Counted from the stretch's first letter, positions 50,865 through 60,252 are shown. The stretch is 64,000 nt of DNA from Kitasatospora sp. NBC_00240 (GCF_026342405.1 NZ_JAPEMU010000001.1:2542001-2606000); one strand, 5' to 3'. Notes: generated from the letters alone by a model not told the origin. Numbers and translations are program-made.

Positions 50865-53800
50865 CGGCGGCCCTTCTTGCGCTTGCTGGTGCGGAGTTCT
50901 TCGTATCCGGGGGTGTCCCCGTCGCGGACGCGCTGCCAGGCGCGGGCGAACAGCTCGGGGACGGGGTGGTGCGGCAGCACCGCGTGGCCGTGCGGCAGCT
51001 CGTAGAGGCCGGACTTCCAGGTCTCGACCGGCAGCCCGGGGGTGCGGGCCTCCTGCCAGCCGCCGGGCAGGAAGAGGCGGCGGCCGGCCCGGGCCCGCTG
51101 GGCCTCCAGCACCAGGTCGGTGGCGGCGAGTTCGGCGCGGGCCTTCTTCAGCCGGGCGGGCTTCCAGCCCGTCCAGCGGGCCACGTTGCGGTCGGTGGGG
51201 TCGGGCAGGGCCAGCAGCTGGAGGTAGAGCACGGCGGCGTCCTGCCTCAGGCCGAACGCCTCGGCCGCCTCGGTGACCAGCTCGGGCACGCTGAGCTGCG
51301 GGTCCTGGGCCCAGCCGGCCGCCGCGCCGGCGCCGTCCTCGACCAGCCGGCGCAGCTCCTCGCCCAGCACCGCCCGCAGGGCCGGGCCCTCGGTCTGGAA
51401 CCAGTAGCCGACGGCGAGGCCGCCGATCAGGTCGAACACCGGGTCGTCCACGCCGCCGATCCCGGAGGGCCGGAGGTAGGCCGTCTCGACGGCCCGGCCC
51501 GGGGCCAGCACCAGGGCCTCCCCGCAGGCGACCAGCCCGTCGGCGCCGGCCCCGCCCTGCTCGGGGAGCCCGGCGTGGGCCCGCAGCACGGGGGCGAGCG
51601 GCTCGCCCTTGACGGTGTGCGTCAGGTCGTAGTCGAGCAGCAGGCCCGGGTCGGCGAGCCGGCTGCGCAGGGCGGCCAGGGCGAGCGGCAGGTGCGGGCG
51701 CAGCTCGTCGCCGTACGGCAGGTGGTAGGCGAGCCAGCGCAGCGCCTCGACCGCGCCGGAGATCTCGTTGCGGCCGGGGACGGCACTCGGGTCGTCGGCG
51801 GTGAGCTGCGTCTCGGTGCTGTTCTCGACGGTGCGCAGCCGCTGGCGGGTGGTGCGGGCGAGCCAGGCGGTCCGCCCGGGGTTGAGCATCGCCTCGACGG
51901 CCTGGATGGTGGTGCCGCTGACGGTGGACTGGGCGGCGGCGGGCAGGGTGACGAGGCGTCCGATCCGGCGCAGCCACTCCTGCGCTCCGGCGGCGGTGTC
52001 GGGGCCTTCGCTCCAGAGCCGGGCGGGGTCGGCGGGCAGCAGCGCCGTCCAGACCGCGTGCAGGTCGTCGCCGGCGACCGAGCGGAGCCAGCTGCGGGCG
52101 GCGGCCGCCTCGGTGGACCGGAGGCCGAACTGCTTGAGCAGGGCGGCGTCCAGGAAGCTGCCGTACCACTGGAAGAGGCCGGGCGGGGCGCTGAGCAGCA
52201 GGGTGGCGCGGCTGGCGCCGATGCCGGTGGCCTCGCCGAAGGCGGCGGCCGGGCCGGGCTGCCAGGGGTAGCCGCCGTGCTCGCGCAGCAGGGCGGTGAA
52301 GCGGGCCGTCCAGGCGGCGGGGAGCGGCTCCTCGAAGCGGCGCTCGTGGTGGATGCCGAACCGGTCGACCGGCCCGAACTCGCCGGCCGGGTCGTGGTCC
52401 AGGGCCAGCCAGTGCACCTGTTCGTCGGTCTGGCGGTAACAGGCGAGGACGACGACGGTGCGGTCGCCGTGGCGCAGCACCTGGCCGACCCGCTTGTGGT
52501 GCCCGTCCCGCTTGCGGGCCGGGTCGAGGGCCTCGCTGAGGGTGACCTCGCGCAGGGTGGCGCCCCGGTCGGCGAGGCCGCCGCTGTTGAGTTCGGTGAT
52601 CAGCAGGGCGAGCGAGGCGCGGTGCTCCGGGGTGGCCGCCGGGCCGGCCGCCGCGAGGGCGAGCGGGCCGGTCCGGCCGAGCAGCTGGACCCAGCCGTAG
52701 AAGGAGCTGTCGCCGAGCAGCCGCAGCCGCTCGGGGTCGGTGGTCCAGGAGGGTGCCGGCTGCCCGGGGGCGGCCGGGGCGCCTGCGGCGAGCAGGGCCG
52801 CGACCGTCCGCAGGTTGCCCAGGGCGTGCCAGGTGCCGTCGCCCTTCCAGGAGTTGCCGAAGCCGCTGACGCCGGGCCGGACGGCCCCGAGGGCCTCGCG
52901 CAGTTCGTGGTCGCGGCCGTGCTCCGGGCGGTAGGCCTCGGCGGCAGGCCGGGCGCCGGGCTCGCGGCGGGCCTCGGCCTCGGGCTGCGGGACGAAGCGG
53001 GCGGCCCGCTCCAGGGTGTCGGTGGCGATCCGGGCGAGGCCGGCCACGCCGGCCGCCAGCAGCGGGTGGCCGATCTCGGGCAGGACGGCGGCGACCGCCG
53101 TCAGCGGCACCCGTGACCGGGCCTGCTTCTCGGTGGCGAGCGGGCGCCGTACGCCCTGCACGGTGAGCCAGCGCCGGTCCTTCTCGGCCACCGGTTCGAG
53201 GTTCACCGGCCAGGCCGCGTCGACGAGTTCGGCGGCCTGGGCGTCGGTGACCTGACGCAGGGCCTTGGAGGACCGCTCGTCGCGCGGGCGCAGCGCGTGC
53301 CAGTGGTCGGCCGGCGGGACGAGCGCGGTGCCGGCCGCGGCCAGGCCGCCGGGCTTGCCGGGCTTGAGTTCGGTGGTCCGGTCGGCGCGGGTCGCACCGC
53401 CGTCGGGGAGGCTGAGCGAGAGGCCGTCGGACTCCTCGACGAGCAGTGCCTCGGCCTCGGCGGGCAGGTGCAGCAGGCCGACCGGGGGGCGGGTGAGGCG
53501 GGTGCCCCGGCTCGGCAGCACGGCGGCGCGACCGTCCGGGCCGGTGACGGTGAGCCGCTCGGCGGTGGTGCGGATCCAGCTGCCGAGGACGGTGCCGTCG
53601 GTGCCGAGCGGGGTGTCCTCCAGGCCGGGCTGCAGCGGGAGCAGCCGGGAGTGCGCCGGGTGCAGTTCGCCGGCCGACTCGGTGGCGGCGAACAGCGGCG
53701 GCAGCGAGTCGCGGCCGGCGGCGCCGGTGGCCGGGTCGTGCTCGGTCAGGACGGTCCGGCCGGCGACCCACCGGGCGGTCCAGTACCCGGTGCCGTCGCT

Positions 53801-55936
53801 GAGCAGCCGGTCCTCGGTGGGCAGGGTGGTGTCGCCGGCGTGCAGGGCGCGGCCGCCGCTCGCCCGGCCGCCGCCGGGCAGCGGGACGGAGGCGGGCGCG
53901 ATGTCGTTGCCGCCGTGGTAGTAGCCGGAGATCCAGGTGCCTTCGAGGTGGAAGACCTCGGCGGGCCGGTTGGACCAGTAGGCGCGCTGCTTGCCCTCGT
54001 GGTACCAGACGACCAGCAACTCGCCGTCGGTGTAACGCAAGCGCGGACGCTGCCAGCGCTCCAGCTTGTCCGGGACACGCAGTTCGTGCTCCAGCAGGAC
54101 ACCCTGCGGGCCGACCACCACGGCCTTGTCGCCGCGGGCCAGGATCAGGTGCGGCCAGGCGTTGTCGATCAGCAGGCCGTCCAGGCCCGCCTTGCCCTTG
54201 CCGACGCCGGGGGTGGCGCTCTCCTCGACGCCGAGCAGCCGCAGGCCCTCGTCCAGGGCGGGCCAGCCGAGTTCGTCGGCGATGCCGGTCCGCAGGGCGC
54301 GGCCGAGCAGGGCGGCGACGTCGAGGCCGGCGATCCGCTCGGCGGCGGCCGGGTTGGCGGCCGTCAGGGCCTCCTGGTGCGGACGCAGGGCGAGCAGCAG
54401 GTCCTGGGCGCCGGTCAGGCCGCGGGCGGCGAGGAGTTCGTCGGCGCGGTCGTCGGCCCATTCGACGAAGAGTTCGCGCAGCACCGGCGCGCTCGCCACG
54501 GCGCGGCCGGCCTCGGTGTCGGTGCGTCCGGTCCAGACGCCGGGGGTGGCGGCCTTGAGGGCCGGGCGCAGCCGGGGGTCGGCGGCGACGGCGGCGAGGT
54601 CGCGGCGGCCGGGGCCGCCGGAGCTCACCCAGGCGCCCAGGTCGAAGTTCAGGTCCTCGGGCGGGTCGGCGAGGGGCACGCGCTCGGCGAGCAGCAGGTC
54701 CAGCAGGTTGAGTTCGGTGGTGCTGCGGCGGCGCCGGTCGGCCAGCAGGTCGACCGGGACGCCGTCGGCGCGCAGGCGCTCGGCCATCCGGCCGGCCAGG
54801 GCGACGGTGTCGGCGCAGGAGTCGCGGCTGCGCCAGCCGCGGCCGAGGTGGGCGGACCAGCGCCGGAGCCAGGCGGCGGCGGGCTCGGCGCCGGCCGGGC
54901 GGGGGCCGGTGAGCAGTTGTTCGGCGCCGCTCTCGGCGAGGACGGCGAGCCAGGCGCGGTCGCCGTCGCCCTTGTCGTCGGAGCCGGAGGGGTTGGGCAG
55001 GATCTCCAGCAGCCGGGCGCGGACGGCCTCGTCGTGCTTGGCGAGCTCGATCAGCGCGCCGTGCCAGGACTTCCAGAAGGCGCCGGGGGCGCGGTCGACG
55101 GCGGGTGAGGCGAGGAGTTCGGCGAGCAGGGCCCGCTCGTGCTCGGCGCGGTCGAGGCCGGCGGCCCTGATCAGCGCGCGGGCGTCCTCGGCGACGCCGG
55201 CGTAGGGGGCCATGCCGGCCGCGGAGCGTTCGGTGCAGAGCTGGCGGAAGCGCTGCCAGGCCGTGCCGGGGTCGAGCCGGCCGGCGAGCTCCTTGACGTA
55301 CTGGCGCAGGGCCTTGACGGTGAGGGCGCCGGCCAGCGCGAACTCCAGGAAGACGGCGCGCAGGCGCTCCTCGTCGATCTCCAGGCCGTGGGTGCGCTCG
55401 GCCTCGCGGGCCTTGCCGAAGAAGGTGCCGGCGTAGGTCTGGTTGCCCTGTTCCAGGAAGATCCGGCCGACCTCCTCGCAGTAGGTCGGGAGGAACTGCG
55501 GCACCGCGCGGCCGAGCCGGACGGCGAGTGCCTCGAAGCCGTCCTTGGCGTTGCCGGGCTTGGACTTGGCCTGCCGGGCGAGCCGCTCCATCTCCTTGAC
55601 CAGGGCGAGCGCGTGGTGGCCGTTGGCCGGGTCGTGGACGAGGGCCCAGGCGGGGAAGCCGAGCGCCTCCTGGCGGACCTCGCCGACCTCGACCGGGGCG
55701 GCCGCCGGGGCGAGGCCGAGGAAGTCGGCGGCGAGGTCCTCGGCGGGGCCGAGCATCGCGGGCACCAGGCGCACCACGCGCCGTTCGCCGAGGACGGGGT
55801 GGGCGTAGCTGCGGGCGGTGAGGACATCGGCGGCGCTGCCGGGCCGGCCGGCTCCCGCCAGGGTGCCCGCGGGCAGCACGGCCCCGGCTTCGAGCAGTCC
55901 CTCGTACCCGGTCGTCCCGCTGTGATCGGCGCTCAT
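50861..55936 (-). CDS. 1691-residue protein of the MoxR/VWA operon, function unknown
   Basis: This very long protein starts at ATG 55936 (overlapping the upstream stop by ATGA) and overlaps the MoxR ATG the same way. No catalytic domain was recognised. Visible parts are an N-terminal helical repeat-like region (residues 60-500, with FLPTYCEEVGRIFLEQGNQTYAGTFFGKA), a beta-rich middle (RVPDKLERWQRPRLRYTDGELLVVWYHEGK, then EGTWISGYYHGGND) and a C-terminal basic end (RTSKRKKGRR). A helix-turn-helix-like stretch, LPDPTDRNVARWTGWKPARLKKA, lies near the end. It occupies the place of the large partner protein in yehI-type loci. Client recognition is a guess from size and context. Confidence 0.75.
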   Translation of the reverse strand: MSADHSGTTGYEGLLEAGAVLPAGTLAGAGRPGSAADVLTARSYAHPVLGERRVVRLVPAMLGPAEDLAADFLGLAPAAAPVEVGEVRQEALGFPAWALVHDPANGHHALALVKEMERLARQAKSKPGNAKDGFEALAVRLGRAVPQFLPTYCEEVGRIFLEQGNQTYAGTFFGKAREAERTHGLEIDEERLRAVFLEFALAGALTVKALRQYVKELAGRLDPGTAWQRFRQLCTERSAAGMAPYAGVAEDARALIRAAGLDRAEHERALLAELLASPAVDRAPGAFWKSWHGALIELAKHDEAVRARLLEILPNPSGSDDKGDGDRAWLAVLAESGAEQLLTGPRPAGAEPAAAWLRRWSAHLGRGWRSRDSCADTVALAGRMAERLRADGVPVDLLADRRRRSTTELNLLDLLLAERVPLADPPEDLNFDLGAWVSSGGPGRRDLAAVAADPRLRPALKAATPGVWTGRTDTEAGRAVASAPVLRELFVEWADDRADELLAARGLTGAQDLLLALRPHQEALTAANPAAAERIAGLDVAALLGRALRTGIADELGWPALDEGLRLLGVEESATPGVGKGKAGLDGLLIDNAWPHLILARGDKAVVVGPQGVLLEHELRVPDKLERWQRPRLRYTDGELLVVWYHEGKQRAYWSNRPAEVFHLEGTWISGYYHGGNDIAPASVPLPGGGRASGGRALHAGDTTLPTEDRLLSDGTGYWTARWVAGRTVLTEHDPATGAAGRDSLPPLFAATESAGELHPAHSRLLPLQPGLEDTPLGTDGTVLGSWIRTTAERLTVTGPDGRAAVLPSRGTRLTRPPVGLLHLPAEAEALLVEESDGLSLSLPDGGATRADRTTELKPGKPGGLAAAGTALVPPADHWHALRPRDERSSKALRQVTDAQAAELVDAAWPVNLEPVAEKDRRWLTVQGVRRPLATEKQARSRVPLTAVAAVLPEIGHPLLAAGVAGLARIATDTLERAARFVPQPEAEARREPGARPAAEAYRPEHGRDHELREALGAVRPGVSGFGNSWKGDGTWHALGNLRTVAALLAAGAPAAPGQPAPSWTTDPERLRLLGDSSFYGWVQLLGRTGPLALAAAGPAATPEHRASLALLITELNSGGLADRGATLREVTLSEALDPARKRDGHHKRVGQVLRHGDRTVVVLACYRQTDEQVHWLALDHDPAGEFGPVDRFGIHHERRFEEPLPAAWTARFTALLREHGGYPWQPGPAAAFGEATGIGASRATLLLSAPPGLFQWYGSFLDAALLKQFGLRSTEAAAARSWLRSVAGDDLHAVWTALLPADPARLWSEGPDTAAGAQEWLRRIGRLVTLPAAAQSTVSGTTIQAVEAMLNPGRTAWLARTTRQRLRTVENSTETQLTADDPSAVPGRNEISGAVEALRWLAYHLPYGDELRPHLPLALAALRSRLADPGLLLDYDLTHTVKGEPLAPVLRAHAGLPEQGGAGADGLVACGEALVLAPGRAVETAYLRPSGIGGVDDPVFDLIGGLAVGYWFQTEGPALRAVLGEELRRLVEDGAGAAAGWAQDPQLSVPELVTEAAEAFGLRQDAAVLYLQLLALPDPTDRNVARWTGWKPARLKKARAELAATDLVLEAQRARAGRRLFLPGGWQEARTPGLPVETWKSGLYELPHGHAVLPHHPVPELFARAWQRVRDGDTPGYEELRTSKRKKGRR

Positions 55937-56793
55937 GCCGTCCCCTCCCCTTCGATCGTGCGCCCGGCGTACAGCCCGGCTGCCATCCGCATGCCCTCCG
56001 ACCAGGCCACCGGCCCGACCTCGCCGACCGGCAGGATCTTGCCGTCGGCGCCCGTCCAGCTGAGCGAGCCGGTCTCGCAGGCGTCGTACTCGTAGTAGTC
56101 GCCGACCCAGAGCCGGGCCTCCAGCTGCCGGCCGGCCTCGACCACCGGGACGACGGCGCAGCCGCCGCGCACCCGGTAGCCCAGCCGCGCGCAGCAGCCG
56201 AGGAGTTCGCGCAGCTCCTTGTAGCGTCCGCCGGCGTAGGTGTCGACGGAGGTGGCGGTGAGGTCCTGGCCCGGCGGGCGGTGCCACACCTCGCGGTAGA
56301 GCTGCTGGACCTGCTGGTCGACGCCGAGTTCGACGGCGAACTCCCGCAGGTCGTCCAGGTCTTCGAGCAGGACGGGGTGCGGGATGCGGATCTCGGCGGC
56401 GGTCAGCCGGACGGTGTCGCCGTCCAGGTCGACCAGGCCGAGGCCGCGCTCGGGGTCGGCGCCGCGCAGGAACCCGGCAACCTCGCCGTCCGCGCCGGTC
56501 ACCACCAGGTCGCGGAGCACCTCCTGCCAGGCCTCGTCGGCCCAGACCGCGGTGACGACGGCGGAGGGCACCGGCAGCGAGCGGACCATCCAGCGCTCCA
56601 CGTCGGCCAGGCAGCCGGCCCGGTGCGCGGTGAGCCACTCGGTGAGCTGGCGCAGTCCGGTGACGACCGGATCGTCACCGAGCTTGGGAGGGACGGCTTT
56701 CAACAGGCGCCCGGCCGCGTTGCGGCAGATCACCTTCCCCTCGGCGTCCAGCGCGACTTCATAGCCGCCCGCCCCCGCTTGAACCCATGCCAC
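55933..56793 (-). CDS. DUF4132-like protein, first gene of the MoxR/VWA operon
   Basis: A 286-residue protein from GTG 56793 with GGGAGGAG upstream. It begins WVQAGAGGYEVALDAEGKVICRNAAGR. The C-terminal half reads VRLTAAEIRIPHPVLLEDLDDLREFAVELGVDQQVQQLYREVW. That stretch matches the DUF4132 (MolR/YehI) pattern, then CCARLGYRVRGGC and ARLWVGDYYEYD follow. It contains only this domain, while E. coli YehI has about 1200 residues, so the large protein next door may carry the rest. The ribosome site lies in a hairpin. Role unknown. Confidence 0.78.
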   Translation of the reverse strand: MAWVQAGAGGYEVALDAEGKVICRNAAGRLLKAVPPKLGDDPVVTGLRQLTEWLTAHRAGCLADVERWMVRSLPVPSAVVTAVWADEAWQEVLRDLVVTGADGEVAGFLRGADPERGLGLVDLDGDTVRLTAAEIRIPHPVLLEDLDDLREFAVELGVDQQVQQLYREVWHRPPGQDLTATSVDTYAGGRYKELRELLGCCARLGYRVRGGCAVVPVVEAGRQLEARLWVGDYYEYDACETGSLSWTGADGKILPVGEVGPVAWSEGMRMAAGLYAGRTIEGEGTA

Positions 56794-56801
56794 GGCCGCG
56801 C

Positions 56802-56832
56802 TCCTCCCAGCTGCTGGTGTGTGATGGGAGGA
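56802..56832 (-). promoter_or_regulatory. hairpin that would hide the first ribosome site of the MoxR/VWA operon
   Basis: In the mRNA TCCTCCCA (56832-56825) pairs perfectly with TGGGAGGA (56809-56802) across a 15-base loop. The second arm is the ribosome binding site 8 bases before GTG 56793. A perfect anti-Shine-Dalgarno arm suggests control of translation. Confidence 0.5.
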
Positions 56833-56901
56833 ACGTAGCGGGGCGCACTGACAACGGGTCGGGCGGGCCCCGGATCGCGCGGCCGGCGGCGGCGGGGCAG
56901 G

Positions 56902-58023
56902 TCAGGGGGCTTGCAGGCGCAGGCGCAGGACGCGGTCGTCGCCGGGCCGTACGTCGCCGCGCCCGTCGGTGTTGCTGGTGCTGAGCAGCAGGGTGCCGTC
57001 CTTGTCGGTGAGGACGGTGCGCAGCCGGCCGTAGGTGCCGTTGAGGAACTCCTGCGGTGGCGCGGCGGTGGTGGTGCCGGCCAGCGGGATGCGCCAGAGC
57101 CGGGCCCCGCGCAGGGCGGCCATCCAGATGGCGCCGTCGGCGTAGGCGATGCCGCTGGGGGAGGCCGCGTCGGTGTGCCAGGTGACGACCGGGTCGACGA
57201 AGCCCTCGCGGTTGCCGGTGCCCTCGACGACCGGCCAGCCGTAGTTGCCGCCGGGCCGGATCAGGTTGAGCTCGTCCCAGGTGTTCTGGCCGAACTCCGA
57301 GGCCCAGAGCCGGCCTTGCGGGTCCCAGGCGAGCCCTTGGACGTTGCGGTGGCCGTAGGAGTAGACGACCGACCCGGGGAACGGATTGCCGGGGGCGGGG
57401 GCGCCGTCGGGGGTCATCCGGAGGATCTTGCCGCCGAGCGAGCCGGTGTCCTGGGCGATCGCGCCGCCCTGGCCACTGTCGCCGGCCCCCGCGTACAGCA
57501 TGCCGTCCGGGCCGAAGGCGATCCGGCCGCCGTCGTGGTAGGTGCCCTTGGGGATGCCGGTCAGGATCGCCTGCGGGGAGCCGAGTTGGGCGCCGGCCGG
57601 CCCGGCGGGGTCGTAGCGGAGGCGGACGATGCGGTTGTCGCTGCCGGTCGTGAGGTACGCGTAGACCAGGTGGTCGGTGGCGTAGGCCGGGGACAGGGCG
57701 AGGCCGAGCAGGCCGCCCTCGCCGCCGGCCGCCGCCCCGGGGACGGCCCCGAGGTCGGTCTTCGCGCCGCCGGCGGCGGCGATCCGGGCGATCCGGCCGG
57801 TGTCCCGGGAGCCGACCAGCAGGTCGCCGCCGGGGAGCAGCGCGATGCCCCAGGGGGTGTCGAGGTCCTGCGCGACGGTGGCTTGCACCTGGACGGCGTC
57901 GGTGGCACCGGGGTTGGTGACGGGGGCGGGGCTGAGCCCGGTGCAGGCCGTGGCAGCCGGCAGCAGCGCGGCGGCCAGCAGGGCGACGGCGCGGGCCGGT
58001 CGGATGCGGCGGCGGTGCGTCAC
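56902..58023 (-). CDS. PQQ-dependent aldose/sorbosone dehydrogenase-type lipoprotein
   Basis: A 373-residue protein from GTG 58023, selected because GGGAGGAA precedes it. A signal peptide ends in the lipobox ALLPAATACTG. The mature part is a beta-propeller of the soluble PQQ glucose dehydrogenase family: LDTPWGIALLPGGDLLVGSRDTGRI, GLLGLALSPAY, KGTYHDGGRIAFGPDG (catalytic His region), YSYGHRNVQGLAWDP and ASEFGQNTWDELNLI. It would oxidise sugars at the cell surface if PQQ is available. No PQQ synthesis gene is in the window. Confidence 0.88.
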   Translation of the reverse strand: MTHRRRIRPARAVALLAAALLPAATACTGLSPAPVTNPGATDAVQVQATVAQDLDTPWGIALLPGGDLLVGSRDTGRIARIAAAGGAKTDLGAVPGAAAGGEGGLLGLALSPAYATDHLVYAYLTTGSDNRIVRLRYDPAGPAGAQLGSPQAILTGIPKGTYHDGGRIAFGPDGMLYAGAGDSGQGGAIAQDTGSLGGKILRMTPDGAPAPGNPFPGSVVYSYGHRNVQGLAWDPQGRLWASEFGQNTWDELNLIRPGGNYGWPVVEGTGNREGFVDPVVTWHTDAASPSGIAYADGAIWMAALRGARLWRIPLAGTTTAAPPQEFLNGTYGRLRTVLTDKDGTLLLSTSNTDGRGDVRPGDDRVLRLRLQAP

Positions 58024-58175
58024 GGGCGTTCCTCCCGGGGTGCGGCGGGGCTCCACCTCTCCAGCAGAGCACATCCGGGCGGCGGCGTCGGCCGGTAGGC
58101 GCGAGGCTGGACGGGGCGAGCGGGTGCGGTCCGGCCGGCGTCCGGCAGGGTGCCGGGCGGAGCGGCATACGGGTA

Positions 58176-58225
58176 GACGCAACGTTGCGTCCAGTGTTAG
58201 CTTCAGGCGCAACGCAACGTTGCGT
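58176..58225. promoter_or_regulatory. two palindromic TetR-type operators before the MFS gene
   Basis: GACGCAACGTTGCGTC (58176-58191) is a perfect 16-bp palindrome. ACGCAACGTTGCGT (58212-58225) repeats its core, with centres 35 bp apart. The pair lies just upstream of the MFS gene, whose operon contains a TetR gene. Confidence 0.8.
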
Positions 58226-58246
58226 CCAGCTTGAGGAGTCGCCCCG

Positions 58247-59485
58247 ATGACCACCACCGACAGCCCGCCGGGAGCCCGCCCCGGCCTGCGTGACCGCATC
58301 GGCGGGCGGTTCCGCGCCGGCGCCGCGGCCCGGCCCGCCCTGGCCTACGCCTTCTGGGCCACCATGACCGGCACCACCGTGCCGACCCCGCTCTACCCGC
58401 TCTACCAGCGGGAATTCGGCTTCTCCCCGCTGATGGTCACGGTGATCTTCGCGGTCTACGCGCTGGGCGTGGTGGTCGGCCTGCTCGTCCTCGGCCGGCT
58501 CTCCGACGAGATCGGCCGCCGCCCGGTGATCGCCGTCGCCCTGCTGCTCGCCGCGGCCGCCGCCGGCCTCTTCCTGGCGGCCGACGGCCTGGCCTGGATC
58601 CTGGCCGCCCGGGTGCTGTCCGGGCTCTCCGCCGCGCTGATCACCGGCAGCGCCACCGCCGCCCTGCTCGACCTGGCGCCGCCGCAGGGCCGGGCACGGG
58701 CCCAGAGCGTCGCGATCGGCGCCAACATGGGCGGACTGGCCTGCGGCACCCTGATCTCCGGCGTGCTCGCCCAGTGGGCCGGCTCGCCGCTGCGGCTGCC
58801 CTGGACGGTCACCCTGATCCTGCTGGCCGCCGCGCTGCCCGCCCTCGTGCTGGTACCGGAGAGCGTGCGCGAGCGCACCCGCCCGACCCTGCGGCTGCAG
58901 GCCCTGCGGGTGCCGGCCGGGATCCGCGGCCCCTTCCTGCGGGCCGCGCTCACCGCCGGCTCCGGCTTCGCCGTGCTCGGCGTCCTCACCGCCGTCACCG
59001 GGCTCTTCCTGGGCGGCCTCCTGCACCTCACCAACCACGCGCTGACCGGGCTGGTCGTCTTCCTCGCCTTCACCTGCACCGCCCTCGGCCAGTTCGCCAC
59101 CCGGGCGCTGCCACCGCCGCGGGCCCTGCCGGTGGCCTGCGCCGGCCTGGTGCTGGCCGCCGCGCTGATCGCCACCGCCCTGCTCGCCGAGTCCGCCGCA
59201 CCCCTGGTGGCCGGCGCCGCCGTGAACGGCCTGGCCACCGGCATCGCGGTCGGCAACGGCCTGGGCGTGATCAACGGCGGCACCCCGCCCCAGCGCCGCG
59301 GCGAGGCGGTCTCCACCTTCTTCGCGAACCTGTACTCGATGCTCTCGGTGCCCGTCATCGGGGTCGGCGTGCTGATCCAGCTGGCCGGGCTGCGCACCGC
59401 CGGGGTGATCTTCAGCGGGCTGGTCGCCCTGCTCGCGGCCGGTGTCGCGGTGGGGCTCCCGCGCGCCGGGCGGACCGGCCGGTGA
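58247..59485 (+). CDS. MFS transporter (drug/metabolite exporter type)
   Basis: A 412-residue membrane protein with a GAGGAG site. Twelve hydrophobic segments are visible. The motif-A loop GLLVLGRLSDEIGRRPVIA after TM2 and motif C-like TAALLDLAPP positions fit drug-H+ antiporters; EREFGFSPLMVTVIFAVYAL precedes. It exports small molecules by proton motive force. Two palindromic operators sit before it and a TetR gene follows 62 bp downstream, the standard design of an inducible exporter. The substrate is unknown. Confidence 0.9.
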   Translation: MTTTDSPPGARPGLRDRIGGRFRAGAAARPALAYAFWATMTGTTVPTPLYPLYQREFGFSPLMVTVIFAVYALGVVVGLLVLGRLSDEIGRRPVIAVALLLAAAAAGLFLAADGLAWILAARVLSGLSAALITGSATAALLDLAPPQGRARAQSVAIGANMGGLACGTLISGVLAQWAGSPLRLPWTVTLILLAAALPALVLVPESVRERTRPTLRLQALRVPAGIRGPFLRAALTAGSGFAVLGVLTAVTGLFLGGLLHLTNHALTGLVVFLAFTCTALGQFATRALPPPRALPVACAGLVLAAALIATALLAESAAPLVAGAAVNGLATGIAVGNGLGVINGGTPPQRRGEAVSTFFANLYSMLSVPVIGVGVLIQLAGLRTAGVIFSGLVALLAAGVAVGLPRAGRTGR

Positions 59486-59547
59486 GCCGCCTGCGGGCGG
59501 GCGGCGGCCGGGCGCGCCAGGCGGACGGCCCGGTGCACCGTGAGAGG

Positions 59548-60252
59548 ATGGGCGCCGATCACGGCCCCCGCCACCGGCGCGACGGCCTGCCCGCAGCCGC
59601 CCGGAAGGACTCCAGCGCCATCGCCGCCACCAGGCCGTCCGGCCCCGCCGCCGAGCCGCCCAGCAGCGGGCCGCGCCGCAACGAGGCCGCGCGCCTGGCC
59701 GTCCTGAACGCCACCGACGACCTGCTGGTGGAGCGCGGCTTCGAGGGCCTGACCATCGAGGGCATCGCCGCCCGGGCCGGCGTCGCCAAGCAGACCATCT
59801 ACCGCTGGTGGAAGTCCAAGGTCGACATCCTGTACGACAACCTGGTGCTGGACGCCGGCGAGGCGCTGGCCTGGCCGGAGCCGGCCGAGGGCGCCGGGTA
59901 CACCGTCGCCGAACTGCGCGGCTACCTGCACCGGTTCGCGGCCTTCCTGGCCGAGGCACCGGCCGGCCGGGTGCTGCAGGCCCTCGTCGGCCACGCCCAG
60001 CTCGACGCCCGGACGGCGGAGCTGCTGCACGACGGCTTCCTGCGCGAGCTGCGGGCCCGGGACACCGAGCGGGTCCGTACCTGCCTGGCGGAGCTGGACC
60101 CGCGGGCCGCCGTGGGCGACGAGGAAGCCGCCGCCCTGCTGGACGCCCTGCTCGCGCCGCTCTACTACCGCGCCCTGCTGGTCCGCGGCCCGGCCGACCC
60201 CGTCGAGCTGGACCAGCAGCTCGACCGGGCCCTGCGCGCCCGTACGGCCTGA
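59548..60252 (+). CDS. TetR-family regulator, probable controller of the MFS gene
   Basis: A 234-residue protein from ATG 59548. Residues about 50-100 are the TetR helix-turn-helix (ATDDLLVERGFEGLTIEGIAARAGVAKQTIYRWWKSK). The rest is helical with a C-terminal domain of the TetR_C_16 or C_11 type (YLHRFAAFLAEAPAGRVLQALVG, APLYYRALLVRG). The first 45 residues are Arg/Pro/Ala-rich and may be extra; a later start is possible, but no good alternative is seen. It most likely binds the paired GACGCAACGTTGCGTC sites upstream of the MFS gene. Confidence 0.88.
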   Translation: MGADHGPRHRRDGLPAAARKDSSAIAATRPSGPAAEPPSSGPRRNEAARLAVLNATDDLLVERGFEGLTIEGIAARAGVAKQTIYRWWKSKVDILYDNLVLDAGEALAWPEPAEGAGYTVAELRGYLHRFAAFLAEAPAGRVLQALVGHAQLDARTAELLHDGFLRELRARDTERVRTCLAELDPRAAVGDEEAAALLDALLAPLYYRALLVRGPADPVELDQQLDRALRARTA

